DNA from: Mortierella alpina | Taxonomy: Eukaryota; Mortierellomycota; Mortierellomycetes; Mortierellales; Mortierellaceae | DNA length: 64,000 nt | NCBI GenBank assembly: GCA_029449245.1 | Contig: JANATF010000008.1 | Span: forward strand, 1,674,001-1,738,000 | Direction of reading: 5' to 3' | Program-made: the position numbers and the translations under genes | Shown: positions 10,872 to 21,676 of the stretch, one piece after another | Layout of the letters: the number at the start of each line of letters is the position of its first letter | Position numbering within the stretch: the stretch's first letter is position 1 | The notes under the pieces: generated by a model | Databases searched by the model: none | What the model saw: the letters and a program-made list of their open reading frames with translations, nothing else | Told to the model about the DNA's origin: nothing

Positions 10872-11982
10872 TCAGGGCTTGTTGGGCAGCGCTATTGGTA
10901 GCGGACTCGTAAGCAGATCCTGGGGCTCGAAATGAGAGGATGCCTCCTTGTCGCAGAATCCAGATTCTAAAACAGCACAAGAAAGAGTGAGAGGAGGAGG
11001 AGGAGGAGTTAGAATCTTCGGAGGATAGGGGCAGTGGAGACGAGATCTGTGAGGATCGCACCCCAAAATGACGCACGGCACACAAAATTACACCCCTGTG
11101 TTCTCCTATTCCCGACTCCAGACAAGTCCTTGCCGCAGTCCACAAATGAGTCTGTATTTACGCCCAAAGTGTGTTTGTGTGCCTTCCTTGTTCCTTGGTC
11201 CTGTTCAGGGCCAAAAAGCATATGCCAGACATCGTTGTGGTTGCATGGTGGAATGCGACTTTCATTTGGCCCACGAATTATGCTTGGTTGATTTTCATGC
11301 ATGCATGCATGCATGCATCTTCTCCTTCTTTTTGCTGTGTGTTTGCGGATTTCACGCATTCCTGAAGCATGATAATGATAAATCCTGCCCTGTTGTCTTC
11401 ATCGTTTGCCTCTCCCGATGTTTGGGTCCTGCACAAGATGGCATAGCTTGCGACTAGAGCGGGTTAAATGAGGAGTGAAGAGCAAGGCCAAAAAAAAAAA
11501 AGAAACTTACTGTTGAATGCAGCAGTTTGCCTTTGCAAGTACTCTTTGTATTCCTCTCTGGAATATAATGCTTGAGCAGGTGGAGAATAACTTGAATGGC
11601 GGGGTCTCGTCTCTCGAGAGTGTATCTTGGAGACTCTCTGTCGGGACGAAGCTGTGGCGCGAACTTGCCTCCAAGGCCACGACAAGAAAGAGAGCCGTTT
11701 CTTTTTGTTGCTGTTGTTGCTGTTGCTGAAGTGGAGCATATTTCTCTCGACAGTGTTGTAGTCCGAAAGTATAGCTCCAAAGTCTCCCTGAGAAGGCGAG
11801 TCATCCGGTGGTACCATGGCTGATGATGCTGTCAAGGCTGCTGGGACGGGTATGGGTGGAATGGATGAATAGGTTGCGGTGGGTTGGACGAGTTGTGTGA
11901 AATCCATGACAGGTTCGTTCGCGTTGATGATCATTATCGAGAGGAGGAGTGAGGCTATACTGTAAAAGAATATCGCCAACAT
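10872..11982 (-). CDS. Orphan protein with signal/anchor-like N terminus
   Basis: Two exons (11982-11511 and 10966-10872) joined across a 544-nt GT-AG intron give about 188 residues, and the phase fits. The protein begins MLAIFFYSIASLLLSIMII, a hydrophobic segment that is either a signal peptide or an anchor. Pro/Ser-rich and basic stretches follow, including KKKRLSFLSWPWRQVRA and SREEYKEYLQRQTAAFNS. I recognise no family. The second exon is the weaker part: it is short (31 codons) and the intron is long for this window. The frame also closes in an intronic stop soon after the donor if unspliced. CT-rich DNA on the minus strand upstream (12000-12400) fits a leader. Confidence 0.5.
11296..11319. 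repeat. (GCAT)n tetranucleotide repeat
   Basis: About six tandem ATGC units inside the long intron of the orphan gene. Confidence 0.85.
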
Positions 11983-14730
11983 GGTTATGAAGAGAAAGGT
12001 GGTCTGTGGGTGGTGTTCTTGGTCTGTGAGATTGTTTTCTTTTGTGAAACGTGTGTTGGTGTGGAGGGACGTAAAGTGTGGAGTTGTTTTGTGCGTTGGG
12101 TGAGGATCGGGCAAGAGATGGAGTTGAAAAGAAAATATGTGTTACGGAAAGAGGAAGAATTAGAGATGAGAGAGAGAGAGAAAGAAAGAGTCGGAGAAGA
12201 GGTAGTGGATTTGGGCTAGCAAAGATGAAAAAAAGGGTGAGCGTGATGTATATCGCTGAGGACGATCCTGAACGGGAAACGGATGGAGCAAAGTGGAATG
12301 ACAAAGAGTTTTGATGGCGGAAGGAGGAACTGGAAGTACAAAGGGAGAAAGAAACGAAATGCACGGAAGGATATGAGAGAGGGTGGCCATGTCGTCGATC
12401 GGCCGTGCTGTACTTCAGTGCGATATTGCACCATCGGGCTTATGTGCGCAAGGGTACGACTCTTCTCAAATTGAGTCGAAAATAGATGCAGATTTCAGAG
12501 CCTTGCACATGGAGAAAAGATTGCTTGAGAGCGAAGAGCGGCGGCTGTACCAACTGGCGTAACGGAAAGGAAAAGGGTCCTTGCATTCCATGTTCCGTGC
12601 GTCAACGGCAGTTTCTTGGTTTACCGCGTCTCGTGTATCCAGTGAGGTTGCCATGATTATGTATTGCTTTTTTTTTTTTTTTTTACAGGAATATACGCTC
12701 AATATAGTCCTTCCTCTCTAACGATTCAGAAAATCAGGGTGGAGTGAGCCTTCAAAGAATGCGGTTCTTGTCATCCAGACGGCACTGTATATAGCTGTAG
12801 TAGGCCTCAGGAGCGCAAGCGCATCGACCAAGGCCCAGGCAGCAAAAACAGTAATTTGAAAAGGAGACGTGTTTGAGGTTGAAGAAATTTCGTGCGTGGC
12901 CCTTTTGAGCACCGCCCGAAAGCAGTCTTGAAGGTTGGTCTTTTGCGCCAAGTACGACTGTCCAGTGGCAGTGGGACCCTATGGGACGAGGGAGCATACC
13001 GAGCGAGTCGAAATCAAAAGCAGTACTGAGGCCCTGAGCTGCTCTCGGCACGTAGTGCAAGGCTTGTATTCTGCACTAAAGGCTGCACATGCCAGGGCGG
13101 TTTTCAAAAAAGATATCTCGTTTGCCGCACAATCCATGCACGACTTGCATGAAGCAAGTGTGAGGATTGATGATCACAGCACGCCTCCATCGGCACAGTG
13201 TTTACGCAACAGGTCCTTAGCCCAGTGACACCGAGAAGGGTCTGCAAGCGGATCCCCTTTTTCAGGCTCTCATGTATGTATATACGTCGCAGGCAGTCCA
13301 TAAGTCCAGGAGGACCCAGGACTTTTAAGAGATATGGGTTGTCTCGTGTCCCGACCGAGGACATGCATGCCAGCAGAGTGGGCGCAATGGAGCAACAGAG
13401 CTCGTCTGCAAGTTGTGGCCCAGTGGTCTGTGGAGGGTGGGGATTGAAATGAAAACACACAACAAACGAGACATACGAGATCAGAAGAGCAGCAGAGGGG
13501 CGCACACGACATGGAGGAAAGAAGGTATGGAAAGGCGGTGTGTTATTGTTAGAATTGGGAGGATGTCAAACTCAAACAAAAAAACACACTCACGCGAGAC
13601 GCAGACCTCGAATAAAAAGAAAAAGGATACCCCCCAACCACCCAGCTTGATTCACACAGCCGTCGATGATCCCAATCCTCGATCACCCCCTCTCTTCCTC
13701 TCTTTCTCATTTCTCTCCATTCCCCGCGTCCCATTCCACTCCATCCTGCATCTCGTCGACTGCAACAGCCAGCTCATCATAACGGCCCTCTGCAACCTTC
13801 TTTTTTAATATTTCAGGTACCGTGCCAACTGGAGCCTTCGCTCTCATCCGCTCGCTCCTCTATCGTTGCTTCTTTGGCCCTTTTTTCACGCACTTGCTGC
13901 TTGCTGGAGGATTCCGACCTTCTTCCGCTCTCATCTTGTGGACATTGATAAAAAAAAAGCTAAAGCCATGATGATCAGCACCGCCCCTCACACTACTTTT
14001 TCGACGTTTACTGGAGTGGCCAACGATGGCCAGTACTCGAGCTGTGATTTTCAGTGTCAAGAGGATGGATATGGGAGGGTGAACTTGCTCCCGTGCATCT
14101 CGATGGAGGCCAGGGGCTGAGAAACGAGAGAGAAGAGAGAGCGCGAGAGACGGACAGAGAGTGAAGAGAGCAAGCGAAGGCGAGAGAGAGAGCGAGAAAC
14201 AAAAAAGAAAGGAGGTGCTGATGGCAGTGCTTTGGCCTCCCTTCCCGACCATGATCCCATTCCAGGCTAGTCTTCCCCCTCTTCCTCTCTGTTGCTCTCT
14301 ACTCTTTTTTTTGCCTCGCTCCTCTTCTACCTCGACTAGAGGTCGTGTGAGGTCTTCCGTTTTGGTGCTCGCTCCCTCGCTTCTATTTTACATATTGGTG
14401 ACAGCACTGCTGGATATCCCGGTAAATGAAGAAATGAAGGAGAAAGACACAGCCATAATTCATGGATGGAACCAAGCAGGTTTCTTATTTAAGCGTGGCT
14501 ACGCTCCATGGAAGTGCAGCCTAGCTGGGAAGAATACGTCCCTACGCCAGCGGGCCAGGCTGGCCGAGCGATAAGAGAGAGATACAATTGAGAAGAAAAC
14601 AGCCGCCTAAAAATATCTTTTTTTTAATTATGTTCTGCGCTTTAGAGCGACGTCTGACTGTAAAAATCACCCCCGACATACCCGCCCACTGCCCACCCTT
14701 CAAACCAACACCAGGCCAACTGCATCAGAG
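11983..14730. other. Large intergenic region
   Basis: About 2.7 kb between two divergent genes. 12000-12400 is purine-rich on the plus strand (CT-rich leader of the minus-strand orphan). 12500-13500 is of mixed composition with no supportable open frame. 13650-14350 alternates CT-rich and AG-rich blocks and probably holds the leader of the downstream Q-rich gene. Many upstream ATGs occur. I found no RNA gene or mobile element. Confidence 0.4.
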
Positions 14731-14738
14731 ATGTATCA

Positions 14739-14771
<33 letters not shown>

Positions 14772-16324
14772 TCGCCAGCCGCGAGAGCACCGCCAGCAAC
14801 AAGAGCACCCTTCTTCTTCTTTCTCTCACTCTTCCCCTCTTCCCCCCGCTCCTCTCTCCCCAACCACACACGCTCCCCGCCACCAGAACCCGTACCAGCC
14901 CACGCAGCCCTACCAGCCCCCGTCGCAGCAGTACAACCATCAGCCATCTCACCCCGCACCTCAATCGTACCAGCCCCGAACGTCGTACCAACCACCGCAA
15001 GAGCAACAGCAGCAGCAACAGCAGCAGCAACAGTCTCCGTATCAGCCATCTCGCCAGCATCCCCCTCAGCCCAGAAACAACTCCCACTCGCAACCTCTTC
15101 AGCACACTCCCCTTCCTGCTCCACCAAAGTTCTCCAGCCACGACATCGTTATTCCCCGACGCGGCTCCTCCTCCAACCTTACTGACTTTGTCCCTCCAGC
15201 CTCACCGTCTGCCTACCAGCAGTCGCACATCCACGCCCCGCGCCCAACAGCTCCCAGTGGACCTGCGTTCAACCACCCGTTAGCCGTACAGGAATACACG
15301 CTTGAGCCACCTCAGCGCAGCTTTGCAACCTTTGAACGGCCCAGCTCCGCAGATCGTCCCAACTCTGTGGCGTCCTTCTCAAACCTGTCCACTCACTCGA
15401 ACGAGCCCCTCAATCCACCCGCCTCAGAGTCCCCTGCGCCCGTGCCTCGTAATCCTCGTACTAAGCAATCGAGCAATCAGACGCAGCAGCGCCCCGGCAA
15501 AAGTGTTTCCGCAAAAGTGCTGAATAATAGTCGATCCAACAAACAACAAAACATGCAGGCCGCACGATCCATCACACCACAGCCCTGGCACCCCGATTAC
15601 CAGCGGGACAGCACCGTTAACCCACTGGACCTGCCGGAGGAGCGCCTCAATGATATCGATTCGGATGATCGCCATGACAGGAATGGCGATTCAAAGGTGC
15701 ACAAGACCCGCAAGAATATCTTTACGCGGTTGAGACGGTCCAAGACCAAGGTCGAATACAAGGTCGCTAGTACTGGTCGATTGGCGCAGTTCTCGAACGA
15801 GCGTTTGTATCTGCACTGGATCCGATTTGGGATCTTGCAGGGTGTGATTGCAGTGACCCTGTTGAGTTACGGAAACGAGGTGACCTCGTATGTTGGTGTT
15901 GGAGCCATGGTTCTCACATGCATGACCCTAGTTTATGCAACCACGGTGTACCATCTGAGGCACATTCATATGGTGACCAAGCGAAAGGACGTGGTGTATT
16001 TCGAAAAGGTTATCCCGACCATGCTGTGCCTCGCCTTGTTTTTGTTGTATGGCGCCAACTTTGTTGGTAAGTTTTTTGGATTTGAGAGATTACTGTCTTT
16101 TTTTTTTTTTGTTGTTAGAATGATGGATCTCACTGTGATATGCATGAAAAAACATTGGCTGCCCATTGACCCGTTTTCTTTCACTCTCTTCCTTCCTCTC
16201 CCTCTCTCTCTCGTTCTCGTTCTTGTTTTGGAAATGCATAGCTACCATGTCGATTGGTGAGGCGGCGAGAAGCAAAGCCCCATGGACAGATAAGGACGAC
16301 GGCAACTTCAAAGGCGCCTTTTAA
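14731..16324 (+). CDS. VTC1-like (DUF202) membrane protein with long Q/P-rich N-terminal region
   Basis: Two exons (14731-16066, 16242-16324) give about 472 residues. The first ~330 residues are disordered, with a poly-Gln start (MYQQQQQQQQQQQ) from pure CAG codons, more Gln blocks, and Pro/Ser/Tyr repeats. A basic stretch (HKTRKNIFTRLRRSKTK) precedes a DUF202/VTC domain. LAQFSNERLYLHWIRFGILQ matches the F-x-N-E-R-T-x-L-x-W signature of Vtc1, followed by hydrophobic segments (GVIAVTLLSYG, VGVGAMVLTCMTLVYATTVYH, VIPTMLCLALFLLYGANFV). The second exon encodes ATMSIGEAARSKAPWTDKDD and a short end. Vtc1 is the membrane subunit of the vacuolar polyphosphate polymerase. This protein lacks SPX and tunnel domains, so it may be an accessory or a separate DUF202 branch. 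Confidence 0.85.
14739..14771 (+). repeat. (CAG)n codon repeat encoding poly-Gln
   Basis: Nearly pure CAG run at the N terminus of the VTC1-like gene. Further CAG/CAA blocks occur at about 15007-15035. Confidence 0.85.
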
Positions 16325-16670
16325 CGGTGCGGCATTATCACCTCCTGCAGCCAAGCCCATACCATCTTGCTCTATATCCTTTCCATGTTTTGTGTTTCCT
16401 TTCATGTTTCCGCCTTAAGCATCATCATCTTTCTTTCTTGGATTATAAAAAAAAGGTCCCCTAGCACTAATTGTTACAATAAAATCGAAAGAACAAAGTC
16501 CATGTTGAATGATAGCGACAAAAGAGTTTTTATTATGAGTTCGTGAGGCCTGGATCTATGGTTCAAGAAGGAGTTTTTTTTATTGAAGTTCCTGGGAGAG
16601 GTGAGCGGTGAGGCTTGCAGAGGGTAAAGACGACGTGGTTGAAGGAGACAAAGAAAAGGTGAGCATGGAC
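16325..16670. other. Convergent 3' regions
   Basis: Shared 3' space between the VTC1-like gene and QCR10. Contains AATAAA-like sequence (ACAATAAAATCG near 16480), plausible for polyadenylation. No coding signal. Confidence 0.4.
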
Positions 16671-17386
16671 TTATTCCTCATCCTTAGCCTCGTAAGCCTT
16701 CCAGTAGCTGCCAATGACAGGGAGCTTGCAGAAGAGATCGGTCTAATATGAACAATGGGATTTGTGAAGTAAAGAAAAGAGAGAGTCAGCCATTGGCACA
16801 GAAAATAATCACAACAAGTCCTGGACCAACAAGTGCTGCTGGAGCAATGTGCCGTATGTTTCGATACAATACCTTGGCTGGGGGAAGGCACTCGGCAACG
16901 AAGAGGACAGCGGCACCTCCGGCAACACCGAAGCGGGCAAGGCTTGCGGACCTAGATATATTCAAAGGAACGTTATAGCGGGATGCTTAGGAATGAGTGT
17001 ATGTTGACTATCGCGTAAAGCCGGCGTGCTCCCAGAGTCGCAATAAGTCGGGGTGTGCTGCAGTTGAGGCTGATGTTGAGTGACAGAGATCGCGCTGCCT
17101 TCCAAGGGTCTCCTTCCGAGACTTTTCGTATTGGTAGATCCCTGTTATAATAGCCTCCTGTAGAGTGGATCCTGCAAAAAAAAAGTCCCTAGATGGTTGG
17201 CCTGACTGAAACGAATTGGACATCCCGAGGTCGCTTTCCATCGTTTCCTTTGCGGACGTTGTCGTAGACGATCAAGGGAACCCAAGAGACTGCGATATAT
17301 AATAAAAAAACGCACCAGCGAAGGACGTTCTCGGGGTTGGCGCCCAAGACGCGGACAGAGTGAGTGATGACACGGGGACCAGCCAT
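16671..17386 (-). CDS. QCR10: Cytochrome bc1 complex subunit 10 (QCR10-like)
   Basis: Three exons (17386-17316, 16951-16873, 16742-16671) give a 73-residue protein. Order: MAGPRVITHSVRVLGANPEN, a hydrophobic span (LARFGVAGGAAVLFVAECLP) and a C-terminal segment (DLFCKLPVIGSYWKAYEA). The one-span layout and the K-[IL]-P-[VL]-[IV]-G end are typical of fungal QCR10, a peripheral single-helix subunit of complex III in the inner mitochondrial membrane. Exon phases agree (TG/G across intron 1). The first intron is 364 nt, large for so small a gene, and stays open in frame past the donor for some 40 codons. No cleavable presequence is evident, as is normal for this subunit. Confidence 0.8.
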
Positions 17387-18645
17387 TGTTGCTTTGGATA
17401 GAGCGGATGTGAAGCGAGAGAAGGAGAGTGAGATGTTGCGAAAGGATAATGCCGAGATTGCGGATGTCCGTCCTCGCGGGAAAGGTGTTTACACGTACAA
17501 TTTTTGTACTTGCAGCTGCAGCGCCATGGGCGACGTCACTCAGTTGTGTTGCGCGCGGGTTGTCGCGCGCCCGATGAGCCTTGTCCAGAGGCTGTAAAAA
17601 CAAGGGATGATGAGCTGGCATGAACCTCACACACAGGAGACATACAGCGGCAGGTCTATCTGAGGCATGAACAGCCGTTTAGACAAGTCCGTTACGCATC
17701 GTTGACGCCTCTGAGGCAGCTCTGACCAACAGTAATTAATGTAAATGACCAAAAAAAACGGGGCAGATGCCTTCGCAATCAATATTTTACGTCTGCTCTC
17801 ACACCCTCCACTTTCAAACACCTCTTCAGCTTGCCCCTTCTCTTCCACCTCGTCCTCGTCCCTCGTCCTCCTACTCCTACTCCTACTCCTACACTTGCGT
17901 CTTGTTCATTTCCTCTGCCTGCCCGTCCTTTACTCCTCGCGACAAGGTATCTCCTTCCCTCCCAGATGCACATGTGCACTGGCAATTGCTGGGCTCGCGT
18001 CGCCCTTGAGACCTTAATATCCATTCCCCGCTCCCCTTCTACTGAACCGGCACATCCATGGCAGCATCATCTTACGAGAGCGCGCTACAACACCTGGTGC
18101 GGATGCACGCGCCCTTGGCTCTCCCTCTCCATGTGCGAGATGCCTTGCAACAGTGTTATCAATAGCGGGTCAACTCAAAACAGCCTACTATTTTATGGCA
18201 TCATCCTGCCTACCCTGCCTCCCACGCAAACTACCCGTTGGATTTGCGGCTAGAGGTACTCGAAGGGGCGCGAAAATGCGCCTGGGTAGCCTGACCCAGT
18301 CGTCATCTGATTTCTCAGACTTTCTCGAGCATCGCTGTTGTTTCAACATTTTATGAAGACAGAGGGGAGAGTTGGAGACGTTTGGTTATGGTTGGTCCTG
18401 TCTGTCCATACAAAATCTCGGGTCTTTGCTAGGAATGCAGCACGGAGGTTGACCCTCTCGTTCCCTAAAATGTCCCTTTCACAAAAGCGCCCATACTTCT
18501 TGCTGAGCAGCGTAGCAAGGGAACTTTTCATAAGGGATTACAAACGGCTGATACTCACGCGCCCTGTATTTCATTGCGGACATCTTTGCTCTTTGACGCG
18601 ATAGAGACACCACATAACTTTGCGACTTGAAAACATTGTCAAGTC
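17387..18645. promoter_or_regulatory. Divergent promoter region QCR10 / PP2A
   Basis: About 1.26 kb between divergently transcribed genes. Holds a TCCTAC hexamer repeat (17868-17892) and a CT-rich stretch. No open frame with protein character and no RNA gene seen. Confidence 0.4.
17868..17892. repeat. (TCCTAC)n tandem repeat
   Basis: Four tandem copies of a 6-base unit in the divergent promoter region. Confidence 0.85.
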
Positions 18646-19876
18646 ATGGCCACTATCACCGATGTTGGCGATGTTGAGGGTTGGATACAGCATTTGATGC
18701 AGTGTAAGCAACTGCCTGAAGCTGATGTCAAGCGACTCTGCGAGAAGGTAAACTATCTTGAAGGAAATTCGCGTTTGCCGCAATGATGAAGTGAAGCACT
18801 ACCAGGGTATTGATGTCCAGACCGTTTCCACCATTAGGCGCGTGAGATCCTGATGGAAGAATCCAATGTGCAACCAGTGCGCTGCCCGGTTACAGTTTGC
18901 GGTGACATCCACGGCCAGTTCCACGACCTGATGGAGCTGTTCCGTATTGGAGGAAACTCTCCAGACACCAACTACCTGTTCATGGGAGACTATGTCGATC
19001 GTGGATACTACTCGGTCGAGACTGTAACCCTGTTGGTGGCTCTCAAAGTCCGCTACAAGGACCGTGTAACGATCTTGCGCGGTAATCACGAGTCACGTCA
19101 GATTACACAGGTCTATGGTTTCTATGACGAGTGTCTTCGCAAGTACGGCAATGCCAACGTCTGGAAGGCCTTCACAGATCTCTTTGACTACCTCCCTCTT
19201 ACCGCTTTGATTGAGGAACAGGTGAGAGCTGATTCTTTGCTTGTGTTTCGCACCCGAGCTATTATAACGATGTCAGAATATGAGAGAGAGAGAGTGCCAT
19301 CTAATGTGATTTGGTCGATAGATTTTCTGTTTGCATGGTGGTCTCTCTCCATCTATCGATTCTTTGGATCACATTCGCTCTCTGGACCGCATTCAAGAAG
19401 TACCACACGAAGGCCCAATGTGCGACTTGCTCTGGTCCGATCCAGATGACCGTTGTGGATGGGGTATCTCGCCTCGTGGAGCTGGCTACACGTTTGGACA
19501 GGACGTGTCGGAGACATTTAACCATAACAATGGACTGACACTGATTGCTAGAGCTCATCAGCTGGTTATGGAGGTATGGTCATTTCGTTTGGAGGGTCTA
19601 TTGGGCTATGATGATGCCTCCTCAACAGTCTGGATCGCGACCTCATAACTGACGCATATTTCGACCGCTTTTTTGCTTTTGTAGGGCTACAACTGGTGCC
19701 AGGACCGTAATGTGGTTACCATCTTCAGTGCCCCCAATTACTGCTACAGATGTGGCAACCAGGCGGCTATCATGGAGATTGATGAGCACCTCAAGTACAC
19801 ATTCCTTCAGTTCGATCCTGCTCCCCGTCGTGGCGAGCCACACGTCAGTCGCCACGTTCCCGATTACTTCCTGTAA
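18646..19876 (+). CDS. PPH21: Serine/threonine protein phosphatase 2A catalytic subunit
   Basis: Four exons (18646-18747, 18838-19221, 19322-19573, 19685-19876) join in frame to about 309 residues, the usual PP2Ac length. All metallophosphatase signatures are present: [16 protein letters not shown], the LRGNHE box, HGGLSPS, plus metal-ligand His residues in RAHQLVMEG and the SAPNYCYR loop. The C terminus ends VPDYFL, the tail whose Leu is methylated and whose Tyr is phosphorylated in PP2A. PP4 and PP6 differ there, and the N-terminal [20 protein letters not shown] also favours PP2A. It forms a heterotrimer with A and B subunits in cytosol and nucleus. The TDV-GDVEGW start is short and normal. 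Confidence 0.97.
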
Positions 19877-20286
19877 TCCTGTATATTTTCCTTGACCAGT
19901 TACCCATATTCTTTCATTTCACCTACCAATACTGCAAAGCAAAAACACACTCATACGAACACAAGAGCAGTGAAAATTCATCACTTGGACTTTGCTTAGA
20001 CCACAACGATGCTATCCATAAAGGCCATTCTTGAGAAATGAATACGATGGTGTGATCAGCGATAAGGAATGACTCTTGGATTGCTCTGAGCAATGTTCGG
20101 TCATACCGTGGATCGTTGATGTTGGTTTGCGCAGTGATTCCCACGAGTCAACTCTTCCCCGGACGGAGTTTTGATTGTTTTCAAAAGTCAAAGACGAACC
20201 CTTTTCTTTTTTATTTTTTTTCTTTCAGCAATCTCATCCACACCTTCTCCACACTCGACTCGGACATCAACAGCGCACCAGTTACC
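19877..20286. other. Intergenic
   Basis: About 410 bases between tandem plus-strand genes. T-rich tract at about 20207-20226 shortly before the next start. No gene seen. Confidence 0.4.
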
Positions 20287-21530
20287 ATGAGCAGCAGACT
20301 TCAGGGAAAGAACGTTTTAATGTAAGGTGGCTTCTGCATGGAGACTCCTGTGCTGTGAACTCATGCTAAAAAACCATCGCCGGATCTGTTGTATTTTTCT
20401 CCACCGACGCAACGCCAGTTTCTCACCTGCTGTGGACTCGCAACCCTCTTGTTCTACGATATACTAGTACCGGAGCGTCGTCCGGCATCGGCGAGGCATG
20501 TGCCCGCCACTTTGCACAGGCTGGATCTAACTTGGTAGGCTTTAATATACTTCTGGCTCCTCCTGCCCGTGGGCAGGGTTCAGCGCTCCAAGCGGGAATA
20601 CCAATGCGCCTGCACTAATGCTAACATGGACCTACTCGTTCTTTGTGGACTCGAAGCTACTGGCAGCCCGTCGTCAGGAGCGTCTTGACTCCTTGAAGCA
20701 AGAGCTGGAGGCAAAGCACCCAACTATCAGGGTTTCGACCTTTGAGCTGGATGTCCGCGTCAAAGCCAAGGTCAACGCTGCCATTGAATACTTTGGCGAT
20801 GTTGACATCCTTGTGAACAATGCGGGTAAGAGAAGAGATCGCCGTGGCAATAGTCGCTCTAGTCCTTAATCCCTGTATATTCTTTTTCTCTCCTTCAAAC
20901 ACCGCAATTAACTTGTAATCTTATACACCAGGTTTGGTCATTGGTTTGGACAAGCTGGAGGATATCACTGAGGAGGCAATGGATACCATGTTCGACACCA
21001 ATGTCAAGGGACTTGTCTATGTCACACAGGCAGTCATCCCGGGCATGCGTGCGCGTAACAAGGGTCATGTCATCAACATTGGATCTGTGGCGGGTCAGCA
21101 GGCGTACGGCAATGGCTCCATCTATTGCGCCACCAAGGCTGCAGTGGCCTCTATCACCCGTGCGCTGATGCACGAGACCATCGATACAGCCATTCGCGTC
21201 TCGGAGATCAACCCAGGTAAACCCGGCAGTATTTGAGAAGGTTATTTCTCCTCGATTGTGCCTTGATTTTGTTCGCAAGCCCTGTTCTTACATTTTGCTC
21301 CCTACGTGCTGATCTTAGGTCTTGTCGAGACAGAGTTCTCAGTGGTTCGTTTCCGTGGTGACAAGGACAAGGCTGACTCTGTCTACAAGGGACTCGTGCC
21401 ATTGAACGGTGATGATATTGCAGAGACTGTTGTCTTTGTAGCTGGTCGTCCCGACCATGTCAACATTGCCGAGATGCTGGTCTTCCCTACGAACCAGGCT
21501 GCCGCCACGTCCGTTTACCGCAAGCCTTAA
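20287..21530 (+). CDS. Short-chain dehydrogenase (NADP-dependent, YMR226C type)
   Basis: Five exons (20287-20321, 20468-20534, 20657-20825, 20932-21216, 21319-21530) give about 255 residues. Classical SDR motifs: TGASSGIG (cofactor loop), AARR after strand 2 (Arg favours NADP), NNAG, Ser in NIGSVAG, YCATK (catalytic Tyr and Lys) and [10 protein letters not shown]. The [14 protein letters not shown] block and the end FPTNQAA match the yeast YMR226C / bacterial YdfG group of NADP-dependent serine/3-hydroxy-acid dehydrogenases, which oxidise L-allo-threonine, serine and related compounds in the cytosol. The first exon is only 35 nt ([11 protein letters not shown]). Intron phases are consistent throughout. 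Confidence 0.93.
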
Positions 21531-21676
21531 GAGAGGATGAGAAAAGATCAGCATCACCAACAACAAGGACAACAACAACAACAACACTAGAGACCAATAC
21601 AATAAAATATGGGATGCAGACTCGCCACAATATTATTAACAAGTGCTTTTAATTATTCTATCGCACTTCTCATTTC

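Noticed and set aside
14642-15127. Minus-strand Ala/Leu-rich frames
   Set aside because: Shadows of the CAG and Pro repeats in the VTC1-like gene.
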